A stretch of 64,000 bases of DNA. Source: Bin87 sp026710825 (GTDB lineage Bacteria > Chloroflexota > Dehalococcoidia > Lucifugimonadales > UBA3495). Under the pieces are notes generated by a model, which made no database searches, had not been told where the DNA came from, and worked only from the letters and a program-made list of their open reading frames with translations. The position numbers were made by a program, and so were the translations under genes. Each line of letters starts with the position of its first letter. Position 1 is the stretch's first letter. The stretch spans positions 1,922,001-1,986,000 of the forward strand of contig OZ247427.1 in the NCBI GenBank assembly GCA_965232815.1, given 5' to 3'. Below, piece after piece: positions 15,983-24,377 of this stretch.

Positions 15983-18475
15983 TCAGTTGGCGCCGGCTTG
16001 GCCGGCCACTTCATAAACGGTCACATTGTTCGATTCGAATGCTGGCTCGAGCCAACCTTCGTCCGCCCACTTTACCATCCGCTCGTCAATATCGTTCCCG
16101 TAAGACGATCGCTCCCGTGGTCCAACTACCAGCCACCGGACACCGTAGTGCTGCAACAGGCCGCGCGTTTCAACGCTGTCATCGGACGTGAAAATGGACT
16201 CCACCTCGGTACGCCGCCTCGCCAGTTCGGGATTGATGTCCTCTCCCCGCCATTGCCGCTCGTGGCCCTCCCAGGACAGCGGCGTCGCGCGTCCCGTCGC
16301 GGCCGAGATGCCCCCATGAGCATCGTAGTCGTTCCCAACTGCCTCCACGATGCGTCCCGGTGCCGCCGAATCTCGCAGCCAGATGATCGCCTCGTATTCC
16401 CCCAGCGATGTTTGCCGGAGATGTTCGAGCCCCGACAGCGTGTTGTCGGCGCGATTTTCTCCGCCCGACGCCCACCCGGTCCGATCAACCACCGCCGCCG
16501 CCGGATAGTACGCGGACGCCATCAGCAGAACCGCAACCACCCCGACCCAGGCTATCCTCAACCCGTCCAGCAGCAGCGCTAACTCATCCACCCACGCGTT
16601 GCGCAACGGCACCGCCAATATGTAGAACATGCCCACCGCGCCCGCGATCCCCAGCAGCAGCCAGGCCTGGTAGTAGAACTTGAACACCGTGTTCATCCTG
16701 TTGCCGAACTGGTCCGCGATGTGGAACAGTTCCGCGCCGCCGAGCAGGAAGAAACCTACTGCCGCCAGTGCCAGCGCGAAAACTATCCAGTGCGCCGGCC
16801 GTCGCCCGCTCGCCAGCACCAGGGCACAGTACGTTGCCACGCTGCCCATCGATAGGATGGGCAAAGCAAGCATCAACCGCCCGATCACCAGGTTGTTCGC
16901 CAGGTCAACGTCATCAGGCGAAATCGATACTCTCACCGCGACCGCGATCAACCACAGCGCGAACACTCCGATGGTCAACGAGCCGGCCAGCAGCGCAATT
17001 GGGCGTCTGTTTCCTGTCGGCCATCCGGCATCCAGCGCCGCCCGCGCCACAAACCCTCCTGAGAGAATCGCCGGCGCTCCCATCACCAACATGAACAACA
17101 CCGGGCGTGTCGCCGGTCCCGAAACCGGAAGTATCCCCGAAGTCTGGGTGTCAAACGAAAGGTAGAACGGCAGAAATAGTATGATCCCGGCCGCAGCCAG
17201 TGAAACCGTCAGCAGGGCCCCATGCCCCATCGATGTCGTCAACCGGCCGGTCGTGTTTGAGGCAGGGCCACTGGCCTCCGTCGGCAATGGGCCGTGCATA
17301 TTGACCGTCGGCGCGCGGTTTTGCCACGCCAGCCACCGCACTATGGCCAGCATGCCCAGGATGCACAGGTACACGGGGAAGTCCCACGCGTTGACGAACG
17401 CCAGCGCGCCCAGGGAGAGAGCCAACGCCCCGGCCTCCCACGGGCGGGTCTTCACCCACTGCAGTCCCGGTGGATCCGTCGCCACCAGCAGGGAAAGCCC
17501 CAGGGCCAACGTCAGCGTCAAAAACGGCAACGCGGAGACGTGGGCGTGCAGGTCCCCCAGCAGGAAGCTGAAGTAGGGAAACTCCGTTATTGTGTAGTCC
17601 AGGGACGCGCCGCCGCTTCCCAGCGTGTCTATGACGCGTGTGCCTCGCCACCACCACCAGAATCCGTCCGGCAGCCAGCCGTCGCCCCCTGCCGGTGGCT
17701 CCAGCCCTTTCACGCCTATCCATTCCCAGAGCCAGTCGCCTCCGATTCCGCGCACGTACGCGAACTCCAGAACGCCGGAAAGATTCCCCAGCAGCCCAAT
17801 ACACAATGCGGCTGCCACCCCGACCCACAGACCTCGGACCGCGCCGGCGCCCGCCAGCCTCAGCAGGTTGTACACCAGCCCGAGAACCCCTGCTCCAAAC
17901 ATTGCCGGTATGGTTGCCATCGCCAGGTTGTACCCGACGTCTGAGGAAACCCCGCTCAGGTTTGTGAGCATCGCGGCCACGTAATGGCCGCCGTAGTAAT
18001 AGGCGATGCTGTGCCCGGAGAGCCATTGGTCTTCCGGTGGGAACTGAGCAGAGTTGAGCACCGCGTTCAGAATGCCGAAGTCCATCGGCTTTTCGGTGTG
18101 ATTGATGCCCGGGACCTCGCTGATCACCAGGGTCCAGAACAGGAACAGCCCGATGAACAACCCCTCCGTCACGACTATCACCGACCAGCGGCGGCGCAGG
18201 AAATCCACCATCTCGGTCCGATGTCGCCACGCCAGCGACGCAGCCACCACCCCCACGGCAACCAACGTCGATCCGATCCCGGCGGCCGAGTTGGGAATCA
18301 CTCCCAGCGTGCCGCCGACCCATGTGATCCACGCTGCGATCGACAGCGTTAGCGGGCGCGCCACCGTCCATCCCCGGTCTCCGAGACGACCCAGCCCAAC
18401 CGCCGTTGCAGCGATCGGGAACCCGATCAGGGATAGTGCCCAGAGGACGATGAGCCAGGCGAGAATGTCCGGCAC
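15983..18475 (-). CDS. DUF2298 multi-spanning membrane protein (Chlor_Arch_YYY family)
   Basis: 830-residue polytopic membrane protein with many hydrophobic helices and a conserved extracytoplasmic signature 'SIAYYYGGHYVAAML' (about residues 160-175), diagnostic of the DUF2298/TIGR03662 family confined largely to Chloroflexi and archaea. The layout (N-terminal helices, large loop, many helices, soluble C-terminal region with 'GRIVEAVGNDYDAHGG') resembles GT-C glycosyltransferases such as oligosaccharyl- or mannosyltransferases, so a role in envelope glycosylation is plausible but unproven. The start is GTG at 18475 without a clear ribosome site. Its family membership is the best taxonomic marker in the window. 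Confidence 0.85.
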   Translation of the reverse strand: MPDILAWLIVLWALSLIGFPIAATAVGLGRLGDRGWTVARPLTLSIAAWITWVGGTLGVIPNSAAGIGSTLVAVGVVAASLAWRHRTEMVDFLRRRWSVIVVTEGLFIGLFLFWTLVISEVPGINHTEKPMDFGILNAVLNSAQFPPEDQWLSGHSIAYYYGGHYVAAMLTNLSGVSSDVGYNLAMATIPAMFGAGVLGLVYNLLRLAGAGAVRGLWVGVAAALCIGLLGNLSGVLEFAYVRGIGGDWLWEWIGVKGLEPPAGGDGWLPDGFWWWWRGTRVIDTLGSGGASLDYTITEFPYFSFLLGDLHAHVSALPFLTLTLALGLSLLVATDPPGLQWVKTRPWEAGALALSLGALAFVNAWDFPVYLCILGMLAIVRWLAWQNRAPTVNMHGPLPTEASGPASNTTGRLTTSMGHGALLTVSLAAAGIILFLPFYLSFDTQTSGILPVSGPATRPVLFMLVMGAPAILSGGFVARAALDAGWPTGNRRPIALLAGSLTIGVFALWLIAVAVRVSISPDDVDLANNLVIGRLMLALPILSMGSVATYCALVLASGRRPAHWIVFALALAAVGFFLLGGAELFHIADQFGNRMNTVFKFYYQAWLLLGIAGAVGMFYILAVPLRNAWVDELALLLDGLRIAWVGVVAVLLMASAYYPAAAVVDRTGWASGGENRADNTLSGLEHLRQTSLGEYEAIIWLRDSAAPGRIVEAVGNDYDAHGGISAATGRATPLSWEGHERQWRGEDINPELARRRTEVESIFTSDDSVETRGLLQHYGVRWLVVGPRERSSYGNDIDERMVKWADEGWLEPAFESNNVTVYEVAGQAGAN

Positions 18476-18498
18476 GGTTGGGGAGCTAGATCAACGGG

Positions 18499-19458
18499 TC
18501 AGGCTGCCGGGGCCAGCATGGCGTCCACGAACTCACCGGCGTCGAACGGCGCGATGTCGCCCAACCCTTCGCCGGTGCCTATGAACAGGATCGGGACGCC
18601 CAATTCCCGCCGGATCGACAGGACGATTCCGCCCCGCGCAGTCCCGTCCATCTTCGCCAGGAAGATGCCTGTGCACCCCACGGCATCGGTGAAAGCTCGT
18701 GCTTGCGTCAACCCGTTGTGGCCGGTGGTCGCATCCAGCGTCAGCAGAACCTGGTGCGGCGCCGCGTCATCGAGACCGCTGATCACTCTGCGCACTTTGC
18801 GGAGCTCGTCCATCAGGTTGTTTCTCGTATGCAATCTGCCCGCTGTGTCCACGATGAGAATATCTGCTCCCCGCGCCCGCGCCGCCTGCCACGCGTCGTA
18901 GGTCACTGCTCCGGGGTCGGCCCCGTGCTGGTGGCTGATCACGTCCACCCCCACCCGCTCGCCGAGAATCTCCAGCTGTTCCTCGGCGGCCGCCCTGAAG
19001 GTGTCGGCAGCGCCCAGCACGACCTTCTTGCCCGACGTGGTGAAATGATGCGCCAACTTGGCGATGCTGGTGGTCTTGCCCACCCCATTCACGCCACATA
19101 CCAAGATTACGTACGGTGCGGCCAGGCTCTCGTCGTCCGCCCAGGCGTCGGCATCACTTTCGGCGGCCAACTCCCCCGCCAGCAACTCCTTGAGGCGCTG
19201 AAAGGCCTGTTCGCCGTCCGCAACTCGACCAGCCCGCACGTCCGATCGCAGCTCGTCCAGCACGGTCATGGTGGTTTCAACGCTCACGTCCGCCGATATC
19301 AGTATCTCCTCGAGCTCGTCCCAGATCGCATCGTCCAGTTGGGCGGACGCGAAGAGCCCACGGATTCGGCCAAACCAGCCATCCCGGCTGCGCTTGACGC
19401 CAGCGTCGGTTTGCTCCCGGTTGACCTGTTCGCGGTTGCGCTTGAATATGGAAAACAT
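18499..19458 (-). CDS. ftsY: Signal recognition particle receptor FtsY
   Basis: GTPase that docks SRP-ribosome complexes at the membrane. 319 residues: short N region, NG domain with helical bundle (40-110), G1 'GVNGVGKTT' (122-130), 'DTFRAAAEEQLE', G3 'DTAGRLHTRNNLMDELRKV', 'TLDATTGHNG', G4 'AKMDGTARGG' and 'FIGTGEGLGDIAPFD'. The acidic A domain typical of E. coli is absent, as in many bacteria. Encoded 66 bp after rnc, a common pairing. All GTPase motifs intact. Confidence 0.96.
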   Translation of the reverse strand: MFSIFKRNREQVNREQTDAGVKRSRDGWFGRIRGLFASAQLDDAIWDELEEILISADVSVETTMTVLDELRSDVRAGRVADGEQAFQRLKELLAGELAAESDADAWADDESLAAPYVILVCGVNGVGKTTSIAKLAHHFTTSGKKVVLGAADTFRAAAEEQLEILGERVGVDVISHQHGADPGAVTYDAWQAARARGADILIVDTAGRLHTRNNLMDELRKVRRVISGLDDAAPHQVLLTLDATTGHNGLTQARAFTDAVGCTGIFLAKMDGTARGGIVLSIRRELGVPILFIGTGEGLGDIAPFDAGEFVDAMLAPAA

Positions 19459-19524
19459 CGCGTTTGAGGTTATCAGCGCTGTTTCAACGGCGCAAGTTGC
19501 CCGACAGCCAGCAGCAGTCGGTGT

Positions 19525-20253
19525 TCATCCGGCGGCAGTGCTCAGCTCGGCAAAAACCGTCAGGGCAGCGCGTGCGGCTGCCGCTTCCGCCGCGTTTTTG
19601 TTGCGTCCGGATCCGACCCCAATCGGTTCTCCGTCCGCCACCACCTCGACGGTGAACTGCGGTTGGTGTGCTGGGCCCGATGTGTCAACCACGCGATAGA
19701 CCGGGGTCGGTCGGCCCTGACCCTGCAGCAACTCCTGCAACTCTGCCTTGGGGTTGTCGGGTCGCCAACCCGGTTTGCAGGCCGCTTCGATCTCGGAAGA
19801 CAACGTTGACAGCACGAAGCTCCTGGCTGCCTGATATCCCGCATCCAGGTAGACGGCGGCGATCAGGGATTCCATCACGTCACCGAGAACCCCATCGCTG
19901 TGTTGATCGCCAGTCGACCGTGCGCCGTGCCCCAACTGGACATACGGCGTCACGCCCAGTTGGTTCGCCGCCGCGGCGAATGCCTGTTGGCTGACCAGGG
20001 CGCCCAATCTGCGGGTCAGTCCTCCCTCGTCGCAATCGGGCAGTCGGTGATAGAGCTCCTCGCTTACTATCAGCCGTACCACCACGTCCCCTAGGAATTC
20101 CAGCCGCTCGTAGGAGTCTGCGTCATCGCCGCTGGTCTCGTTGACGTAGGACCGGTGAGTCAGTGCCTGACGCAACAAGCCCCGGTCCCGGAATTCCAGG
20201 CCCAGGGCTTGTTCGAGTTCTGCGGCGGGGTGACTCCCGCCGGCGGGACCCAT
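19525..20253 (-). CDS. rnc: Ribonuclease III
   Basis: Cleaves double-stranded RNA in rRNA maturation and RNA decay. 242 residues from ATG 20253: catalytic signature 'ERLEFLGD' (49-56), second acidic block 'GDVMES' (124-129, Asp125, Glu128), 'YLDAGY', and a C-terminal dsRNA-binding domain (about 165-235, 'NPKAELQELLQGQG', 'GSGRNKNAAEAAAA'). The residue after GD in the first signature is Val, a minor departure from the usual Ala. A longer reading to 20553 overlaps the upstream gene in another frame and is rejected. No strong ribosome site; 19 bp separate it from the dsbA-like gene. Confidence 0.95.
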   Translation of the reverse strand: MGPAGGSHPAAELEQALGLEFRDRGLLRQALTHRSYVNETSGDDADSYERLEFLGDVVVRLIVSEELYHRLPDCDEGGLTRRLGALVSQQAFAAAANQLGVTPYVQLGHGARSTGDQHSDGVLGDVMESLIAAVYLDAGYQAARSFVLSTLSSEIEAACKPGWRPDNPKAELQELLQGQGRPTPVYRVVDTSGPAHQPQFTVEVVADGEPIGVGSGRNKNAAEAAAARAALTVFAELSTAAG

Positions 20254-20272
20254 TATTGGAAAGTCCGGGCGA

Positions 20273-20905
20273 TTACGCGCGGACACCTTCATAGGGCCAC
20301 GGCGGGGACGGTCGCTTGACCTCGCCCACATGCCGGTGGTCGGCCATGAATTCCACGAGATTGTCGTAGATCGGGCCGGCTTCTTCGTCGGTCGGTATGA
20401 ACATCTTGACGAAGGCGGCGTTGTCGTTGGGGAAGACGTAGAGGGGGACGCCGAAAGCGCCGTGGACCTCAACGGCCTCAGTGTGGCTCTCGCCAATCTC
20501 CCGCAGGATGTCCGGGTCCGCCAGATCTTCGGCGAAGCGGCCCATATCGACACCGGAAGCCTCGGCCACGGCGTTGATCGCGGCGGCGTCGGTCAGGTCA
20601 ATGCGGTCTTCGTGCCGGGCCCGCAGCAGGTTGATGAAGAACCGGTCGAAGATCTCCTCACCCTGGCGTTCGGCCGCGAGGCCGGCCCGCAGTTCGAGCA
20701 GCGTGTTGTCCGAGTCGTCCTGTTCCCAGTACTTGAACCCGTCGTCGTTGTTATTGTCGTGATTTACCTGCACCAGCGAGAACGGCTTGAGTTCCACGTT
20801 GATTTCGTGGTCAGTGTTCTCACGTACTTTCGCCCACCACATGGCAGCGTTGTACACGAAGGGTCAACGGAAATCGTAATAAACCTTGAAATCGGTGTCT
20901 GCCAT
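20273..20905 (-). CDS. DsbA-like thioredoxin-fold protein with in-frame UGA (candidate selenoprotein)
   Basis: Read from ATG 20905, which has GGAGGTG five bases upstream, the product is 210 residues: MADTDFKVYYDFR, then UGA as codon 14 (20864-20866), then PFVYNAAMWWAKV. In DsbA/HCCA-isomerase-like thioredoxin folds the equivalent strand-turn is 'YYDF-x-CP', so UGA stands exactly at the active-site cysteine. The rest is a normal thioredoxin-fold insert and C-terminal half ('VDMGRFAEDLADPDIL', 'GVPLYVFPNDNAAFV' with the cis-Pro region). A hairpin follows the UGA. Read as Sec the gene is complete; read as stop it is a pseudogene, or starts at a GTG (20857) lacking the catalytic strand. First gene of the leftward run with rnc and ftsY. 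Confidence 0.7.
20819..20866 (-). other. SECIS-like hairpin following the in-frame UGA
   Basis: On the leftward transcript the UGA (20866-20864) is followed by UUCGUGUAC (20860-20852) pairing with GUACGUGAG (20827-20819), nine pairs including three G-U. Inside it CGCUGCC (20849-20843) pairs with GGUGG-G-CG (20838-20831) with one bulged G. The apical loop AUGU starts 21 bases after the UGA, within the 16-37 base range known for bacterial SECIS elements. The loop lacks the usual G in its first two positions, so this is a candidate only. Confidence 0.5.
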
Positions 20906-21102
20906 TGCGGCACCTCCATCGTTTGATAACGCGGTAGTCCGATTGCTCCCGCGATAGTTGCCCGGATTTTAGCATAGACCTCCGGTCACGTCATCCAAAG
21001 AGCATCCCGTCCCCAACCTCCGCCTGGATCACCGATTTAGCGCCGGCCGGCGGCGTATCGCCCAGACGCATGATCGAAGCGCGGCCCGGTTATGCGTTGC
21101 GA

Positions 21103-21108
21103 TATACT
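21103..21108 (+). promoter_or_regulatory. Putative -10 box before the decarboxylase pair
   Basis: TATACT at 21103-21108, 32 bp before the ATG at 21141; no clear -35 element. The ribosome site GAGGAG lies 8 bases before the start. Confidence 0.4.
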
Positions 21109-21140
21109 AGGCCCCAACTTATTCCGAGGAGCGCAAGTCT

Positions 21141-21647
21141 ATGCCTTGGGCGGAAACCATAGTCGACACCCTGAAAAAGTGGGACACGTCGCTGATCGCG
21201 TACGTCCCCGACATATCCATTGACAAGGTGACCAGCATCATCGCCGAGGATCCCTTCTTCCACCTGGTGTCCTGCACCCGGGAGGAGGAGGCCGTCGGTG
21301 TCGCCGTCGGCAGCTATGCCGTGGGCCGTAACGCCGCCGTGTTCATGCAGTCCAGCGGGTTTGGCAACAGCATCAACGGCATCGCCAGCCTGTGCCTGCC
21401 GGCGCGGACGCCTATCCCGATTTTCATGAACCTGCGCGGGCAGGTCGGCGAATTCAACATCTCCCAGGTCGCCATGGGCCGCAACACCAAGCCCATCCTG
21501 GACCTGTTTGGCATCGCCCACTACACCATCGAGACCGAGGACCGGATGGATACCCTGCTCGACGGTGTTATGAAACTGTGCTACGCACACCGCAACCCGG
21601 TCGCCATCTGTATGACCCCCATGCTCCACGGAGGCAAAATTGCTTAG
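21141..21647 (+). CDS. Sulfopyruvate/phosphonopyruvate decarboxylase-like alpha subunit (TPP PYR domain)
   Basis: 168 residues forming only the pyrimidine-binding half of a ThDP enzyme. The conserved glutamate is in 'CTREEEAVGVAVGSYAVGR', followed by 'FMQSSGFGNSINGIASL' and 'TPIPIFMNLRGQ', the pattern of ComD-type sulfopyruvate decarboxylase and phosphonopyruvate decarboxylase. The partner PP domain is encoded by the next gene, which overlaps it by 8 bases. It decarboxylates a 3-substituted pyruvate to an aldehyde. Without comC or phosphonate genes nearby, the substrate is open. Confidence 0.8.
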   Translation: MPWAETIVDTLKKWDTSLIAYVPDISIDKVTSIIAEDPFFHLVSCTREEEAVGVAVGSYAVGRNAAVFMQSSGFGNSINGIASLCLPARTPIPIFMNLRGQVGEFNISQVAMGRNTKPILDLFGIAHYTIETEDRMDTLLDGVMKLCYAHRNPVAICMTPMLHGGKIA

Positions 21648-22197
21648 GTTCGACGCAACCCAACTCGTCCTGCGCCACGCCGGCGATTCCCCCATCGTCG
21701 GAAACCTTGGCCCAACTAGCGACGAGCTTTACCACGCCGGTCACCGCGACCGCAATTTCTACACCTACGGCAACATGGGCCTGTGTTCGTCGATCGCGCT
21801 CGGAATGGCGCTGTCCACGGACGACAAGATCATTTCCCTGGACGGAGATGGGTCGCTCCTCATGAACTTGGGCGCCGTCGCTACCATCGGCCGCGAAATG
21901 CCGGAAAATCTGGTGGTGGTGGTCTGGGACAATGAGGCATGGGGCCAGACCGGCGGCCAGCCCAGCCACACGGCCACCAACACCAACCTCGAAGATGTGG
22001 CGAACTCCTGCGGCATCTCGAAGACCACCACGGTCGACGACCTTGAAACCCTCGAAGAAGCCTTCGGCCGCGCCATGACCGAGCCGGGCCCGTGGTTCAT
22101 CGTCGCCAAGATCGAAGAGGCCGAAGAGTACATGCCCGTCGCCCCAGTGGAACCCGAGTTCACCCTCTACCGTTTCCGCAACACTTACATCGATTAG
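21640..22197 (+). CDS. Sulfopyruvate/phosphonopyruvate decarboxylase-like beta subunit (TPP PP domain)
   Basis: 185 residues, the diphosphate-binding half: 'SIALGMALSTDDKIISLDGDGSLLMNL' region carries the GDG motif, ending with 'VVVVWDNEAWGQTGGQ' about 27 residues later, the second metal-binding position. Start is TTG at 21640 because GGAGG lies five bases upstream; it overlaps the alpha gene by 8 bases, indicating coupled translation. Together the two genes make an alpha/beta ThDP decarboxylase. It lies 125 bp upstream of the branched-chain dehydrogenase genes. Confidence 0.8.
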   Translation: MLRFDATQLVLRHAGDSPIVGNLGPTSDELYHAGHRDRNFYTYGNMGLCSSIALGMALSTDDKIISLDGDGSLLMNLGAVATIGREMPENLVVVVWDNEAWGQTGGQPSHTATNTNLEDVANSCGISKTTTVDDLETLEEAFGRAMTEPGPWFIVAKIEEAEEYMPVAPVEPEFTLYRFRNTYID

Positions 22198-22321
22198 TCG
22201 CTCATCGGATTCCCCATCGACTTGGTTTGCCAGCCCTGCCCGGTTGGTCTATCATTGCGGCAGGCGGCCACGGTCGCCGGCTTATACTTAAAGCCACAGC
22301 TATCAGGAGACGATCAGCCCG

Positions 22322-23377
22322 ATGACCCAGGCCAACGTTACCGATGCTGAACCCGCCGGTATTGCGACCACCAACGCGTCGATAGAAGCCCAGTTGCCGC
22401 AGGAACTCGCCCCCGCCGATCTGGTGGAAGTGTGCCGTCAGATGATCCTGGTGCGCACCATGGACGAACGCATCTGGATGATGAACCGCCAGGGCAAGGT
22501 TCCCATCGCGGCATCCTGCCAGGGGCATGAAGCGGCGCAGTTGGGATCATTGCTGGCCGCCCAGAAGAACGGCGACTGTTTCCTGTTCCCTTACTACCGC
22601 GACCTGGCATTGAAAATGGCGGCTGGTTTGACGCCCCGTCAGGTCATGCTGTCGTTCATGGGCAAGGAAGGTGAGCCATATTCAGGCGCCCGTCAATTCC
22701 CCCTTCAAGGCGCGGACCTGCCCCGGAATATCATCCAGATTTCAAACGTGGTGGCTGCCGGCTTGACCCAGAGCGTCGGCTACGCGTTGGCCTGCAAGAT
22801 GATGGGCGACGACACCGTCACCCTCTGCTATTTCGGCGACGGCGCCTCTAGCCAGGGCGAAACCCACGAGGCTATGAACTTTGCGGCGATCCACAAGTTG
22901 CCCGTGGTGTTCATCTGCGAGAACAACAGATACGCCATCTCGACGCCCCAGGCTTCGCAGATGGTGGTGAGCGACGTGGCCGCCCGGGCCGAGGGCTACG
23001 GTTTCCCCGGGTTCGTCATCGACGGTATGGATTTCATGGCGTGCTACGAGGCCACCCGTGAGGGCATTCAGCACGCAAGGAGCGTCGGCCCGGTGCTGGT
23101 CGAGATGAAGGTCGAGCGTTTCATGCCGCACACCACCGATGACGACGACCGGCGCTATCGGGATCGCGACGCGTTGGAGGAAGCCAGGCAATTCGATCCG
23201 GTGGCCGTATTTCCCGCTCAGATGGTTCAGCAGGGCATCGCAACCCAGGAGCAGATCGACGAATTCCGCTCGGACGCCATGCGCCAGGTGAACGACGCCA
23301 CCGACTTTGCCGACGCGGCGGCTCCACCTGATGCCTCGACCATATCCGACCATTTGTATGTTGAGGGAGGCGCCTGA
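22322..23377 (+). CDS. bkdAA: Branched-chain 2-oxoacid dehydrogenase E1 alpha subunit
   Basis: Thiamine-diphosphate decarboxylase subunit of a 2-oxoacid dehydrogenase complex, 351 residues. ThDP motif 'CYFGDGASSQGETHEAMNFAA' region starting GDGAS, ending 'ICENNRYAIS'; 'FPYYRDLALKMAAGL' and 'GGARQFPL'-like segment are E1alpha landmarks. Similarity of the downstream E1beta to Bacillus BkdAB favours branched-chain substrates over pyruvate. An N-terminal extension of about 40 residues precedes the domain. Ribosome site AGGAG precedes the ATG. Overlaps the next gene by one base (TGATG). Acts in the cytoplasm with E1beta and E2. Confidence 0.88.
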   Translation: MTQANVTDAEPAGIATTNASIEAQLPQELAPADLVEVCRQMILVRTMDERIWMMNRQGKVPIAASCQGHEAAQLGSLLAAQKNGDCFLFPYYRDLALKMAAGLTPRQVMLSFMGKEGEPYSGARQFPLQGADLPRNIIQISNVVAAGLTQSVGYALACKMMGDDTVTLCYFGDGASSQGETHEAMNFAAIHKLPVVFICENNRYAISTPQASQMVVSDVAARAEGYGFPGFVIDGMDFMACYEATREGIQHARSVGPVLVEMKVERFMPHTTDDDDRRYRDRDALEEARQFDPVAVFPAQMVQQGIATQEQIDEFRSDAMRQVNDATDFADAAAPPDASTISDHLYVEGGA

Positions 23378-24360
23378 TGCCGGAAATGACGGTAATCGAA
23401 GCGGTGCGCTCCGCCCTGCACGAAGAGATGGAGCGCGACCAGCGTGTGTTCGTCATGGGCGAAGACGTCGGCCAGCGTGGCGGCGTGTTCCTGGCGACCC
23501 AGGGATTCATCGAGGATTTCGGCCCGGAGCGAGTTATGGACACCCCGCTCGCCGAAGCGTCCATCATGGGCATAGCCCTCGGAGCGGCTTTCCGTGGTAT
23601 GCGGCCCATCCCCGAGGTGCAGTTTTCCGATTTCGTGTGGCCCAGCGTGAACCAGTTGATCGGCGAAGCGGCGCGCGTCCACTACGGCACCAACGGCGCG
23701 CTCAGAGTGCCTATGACCGTGCGCATACCCTACGGTGGTGGGATCCGAGGCGGTCTGTTCCACTCTCAAAACGTCGAATCGCTGTTCTTCCATACCCCGG
23801 GGTTGTTGGTGGTCACCCCTTCGACGCCCTACGAAGCCAAGGGACTGTTGAAATCGGCAATACGGGATGACAATCCGGTAATCTTCCTGGAGCACAAGAA
23901 GACCTACCGCCTCGTGCGCGGCGAGGTCCCCGACGAGGAATACACTCTCCCCATCGGCCCGGCTGACATCAAGCGCGTGGGCTCTGACGTAACCGTCGTG
24001 AGCTACGGGCTGTCGATGCACTACTGCCTGGCGGCTGCGGCATCCGTCGCAGACGATGGCATCAGCGCCGAGGTGGTGGACCTGCGTACCCTCAAACCGC
24101 TGGACACCGAGACCATACTCCAGTCGGTTCAGAAGACCGGAAAGCTTCTGGTTGTCCACGAGGACAATATCAGCGGCGGCATCGGAGCAGAAATTGCGGC
24201 GTTGGCTGCGGATGAAGCTTTCGAGTACCTGGATGCGCCCATCGCGCGACTGTGCGGGCCCGACGTTCCGACAATGCCCTTCGCGCAGACGTTGGAAGAC
24301 GCTTACATGCCCAGCCCGGAAGCCATCGCGTCGGAAATCCGGCGGCTGGCTGCGTACTAA
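23377..24360 (+). CDS. bkdAB: Branched-chain 2-oxoacid dehydrogenase E1 beta subunit
   Basis: 327-residue transketolase-type subunit. 'FVMGEDVGQRGGVFLAT', 'RVMDTPLAEASIMGIALG' and 'PSTPYEAKGLLKSAIRDDNP' define E1beta. The stretch 'FLEHKKTYRLVRGEV' followed by 'LPIGPADIKRVGSDVTVVSYG' closely follows Bacillus subtilis BkdAB rather than PdhB, which supports branched-chain 2-oxoacids (from Val, Leu, Ile) as substrates. C-terminal 'AGPDVPTMPFA'-like block present ('CGPDVPTMPFAQTLED'). Start overlaps the previous stop by one base. Confidence 0.9.
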   Translation: MPEMTVIEAVRSALHEEMERDQRVFVMGEDVGQRGGVFLATQGFIEDFGPERVMDTPLAEASIMGIALGAAFRGMRPIPEVQFSDFVWPSVNQLIGEAARVHYGTNGALRVPMTVRIPYGGGIRGGLFHSQNVESLFFHTPGLLVVTPSTPYEAKGLLKSAIRDDNPVIFLEHKKTYRLVRGEVPDEEYTLPIGPADIKRVGSDVTVVSYGLSMHYCLAAAASVADDGISAEVVDLRTLKPLDTETILQSVQKTGKLLVVHEDNISGGIGAEIAALAADEAFEYLDAPIARLCGPDVPTMPFAQTLEDAYMPSPEAIASEIRRLAAY

Positions 24361-24377
24361 CCTGAGGAAAATGATCC

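Noticed and set aside
20254..20553. N-terminal extension of the RNase III gene
   Set aside because: This stretch overlaps the upstream dsbA-like gene in another frame and has no RNase III homology; the real start is at 20253.
20858..20905. Treating GTG 20857 as the true start of the DsbA-like gene
   Set aside because: It would drop the first beta strand and the catalytic position, and the strong ribosome site is upstream of ATG 20905.
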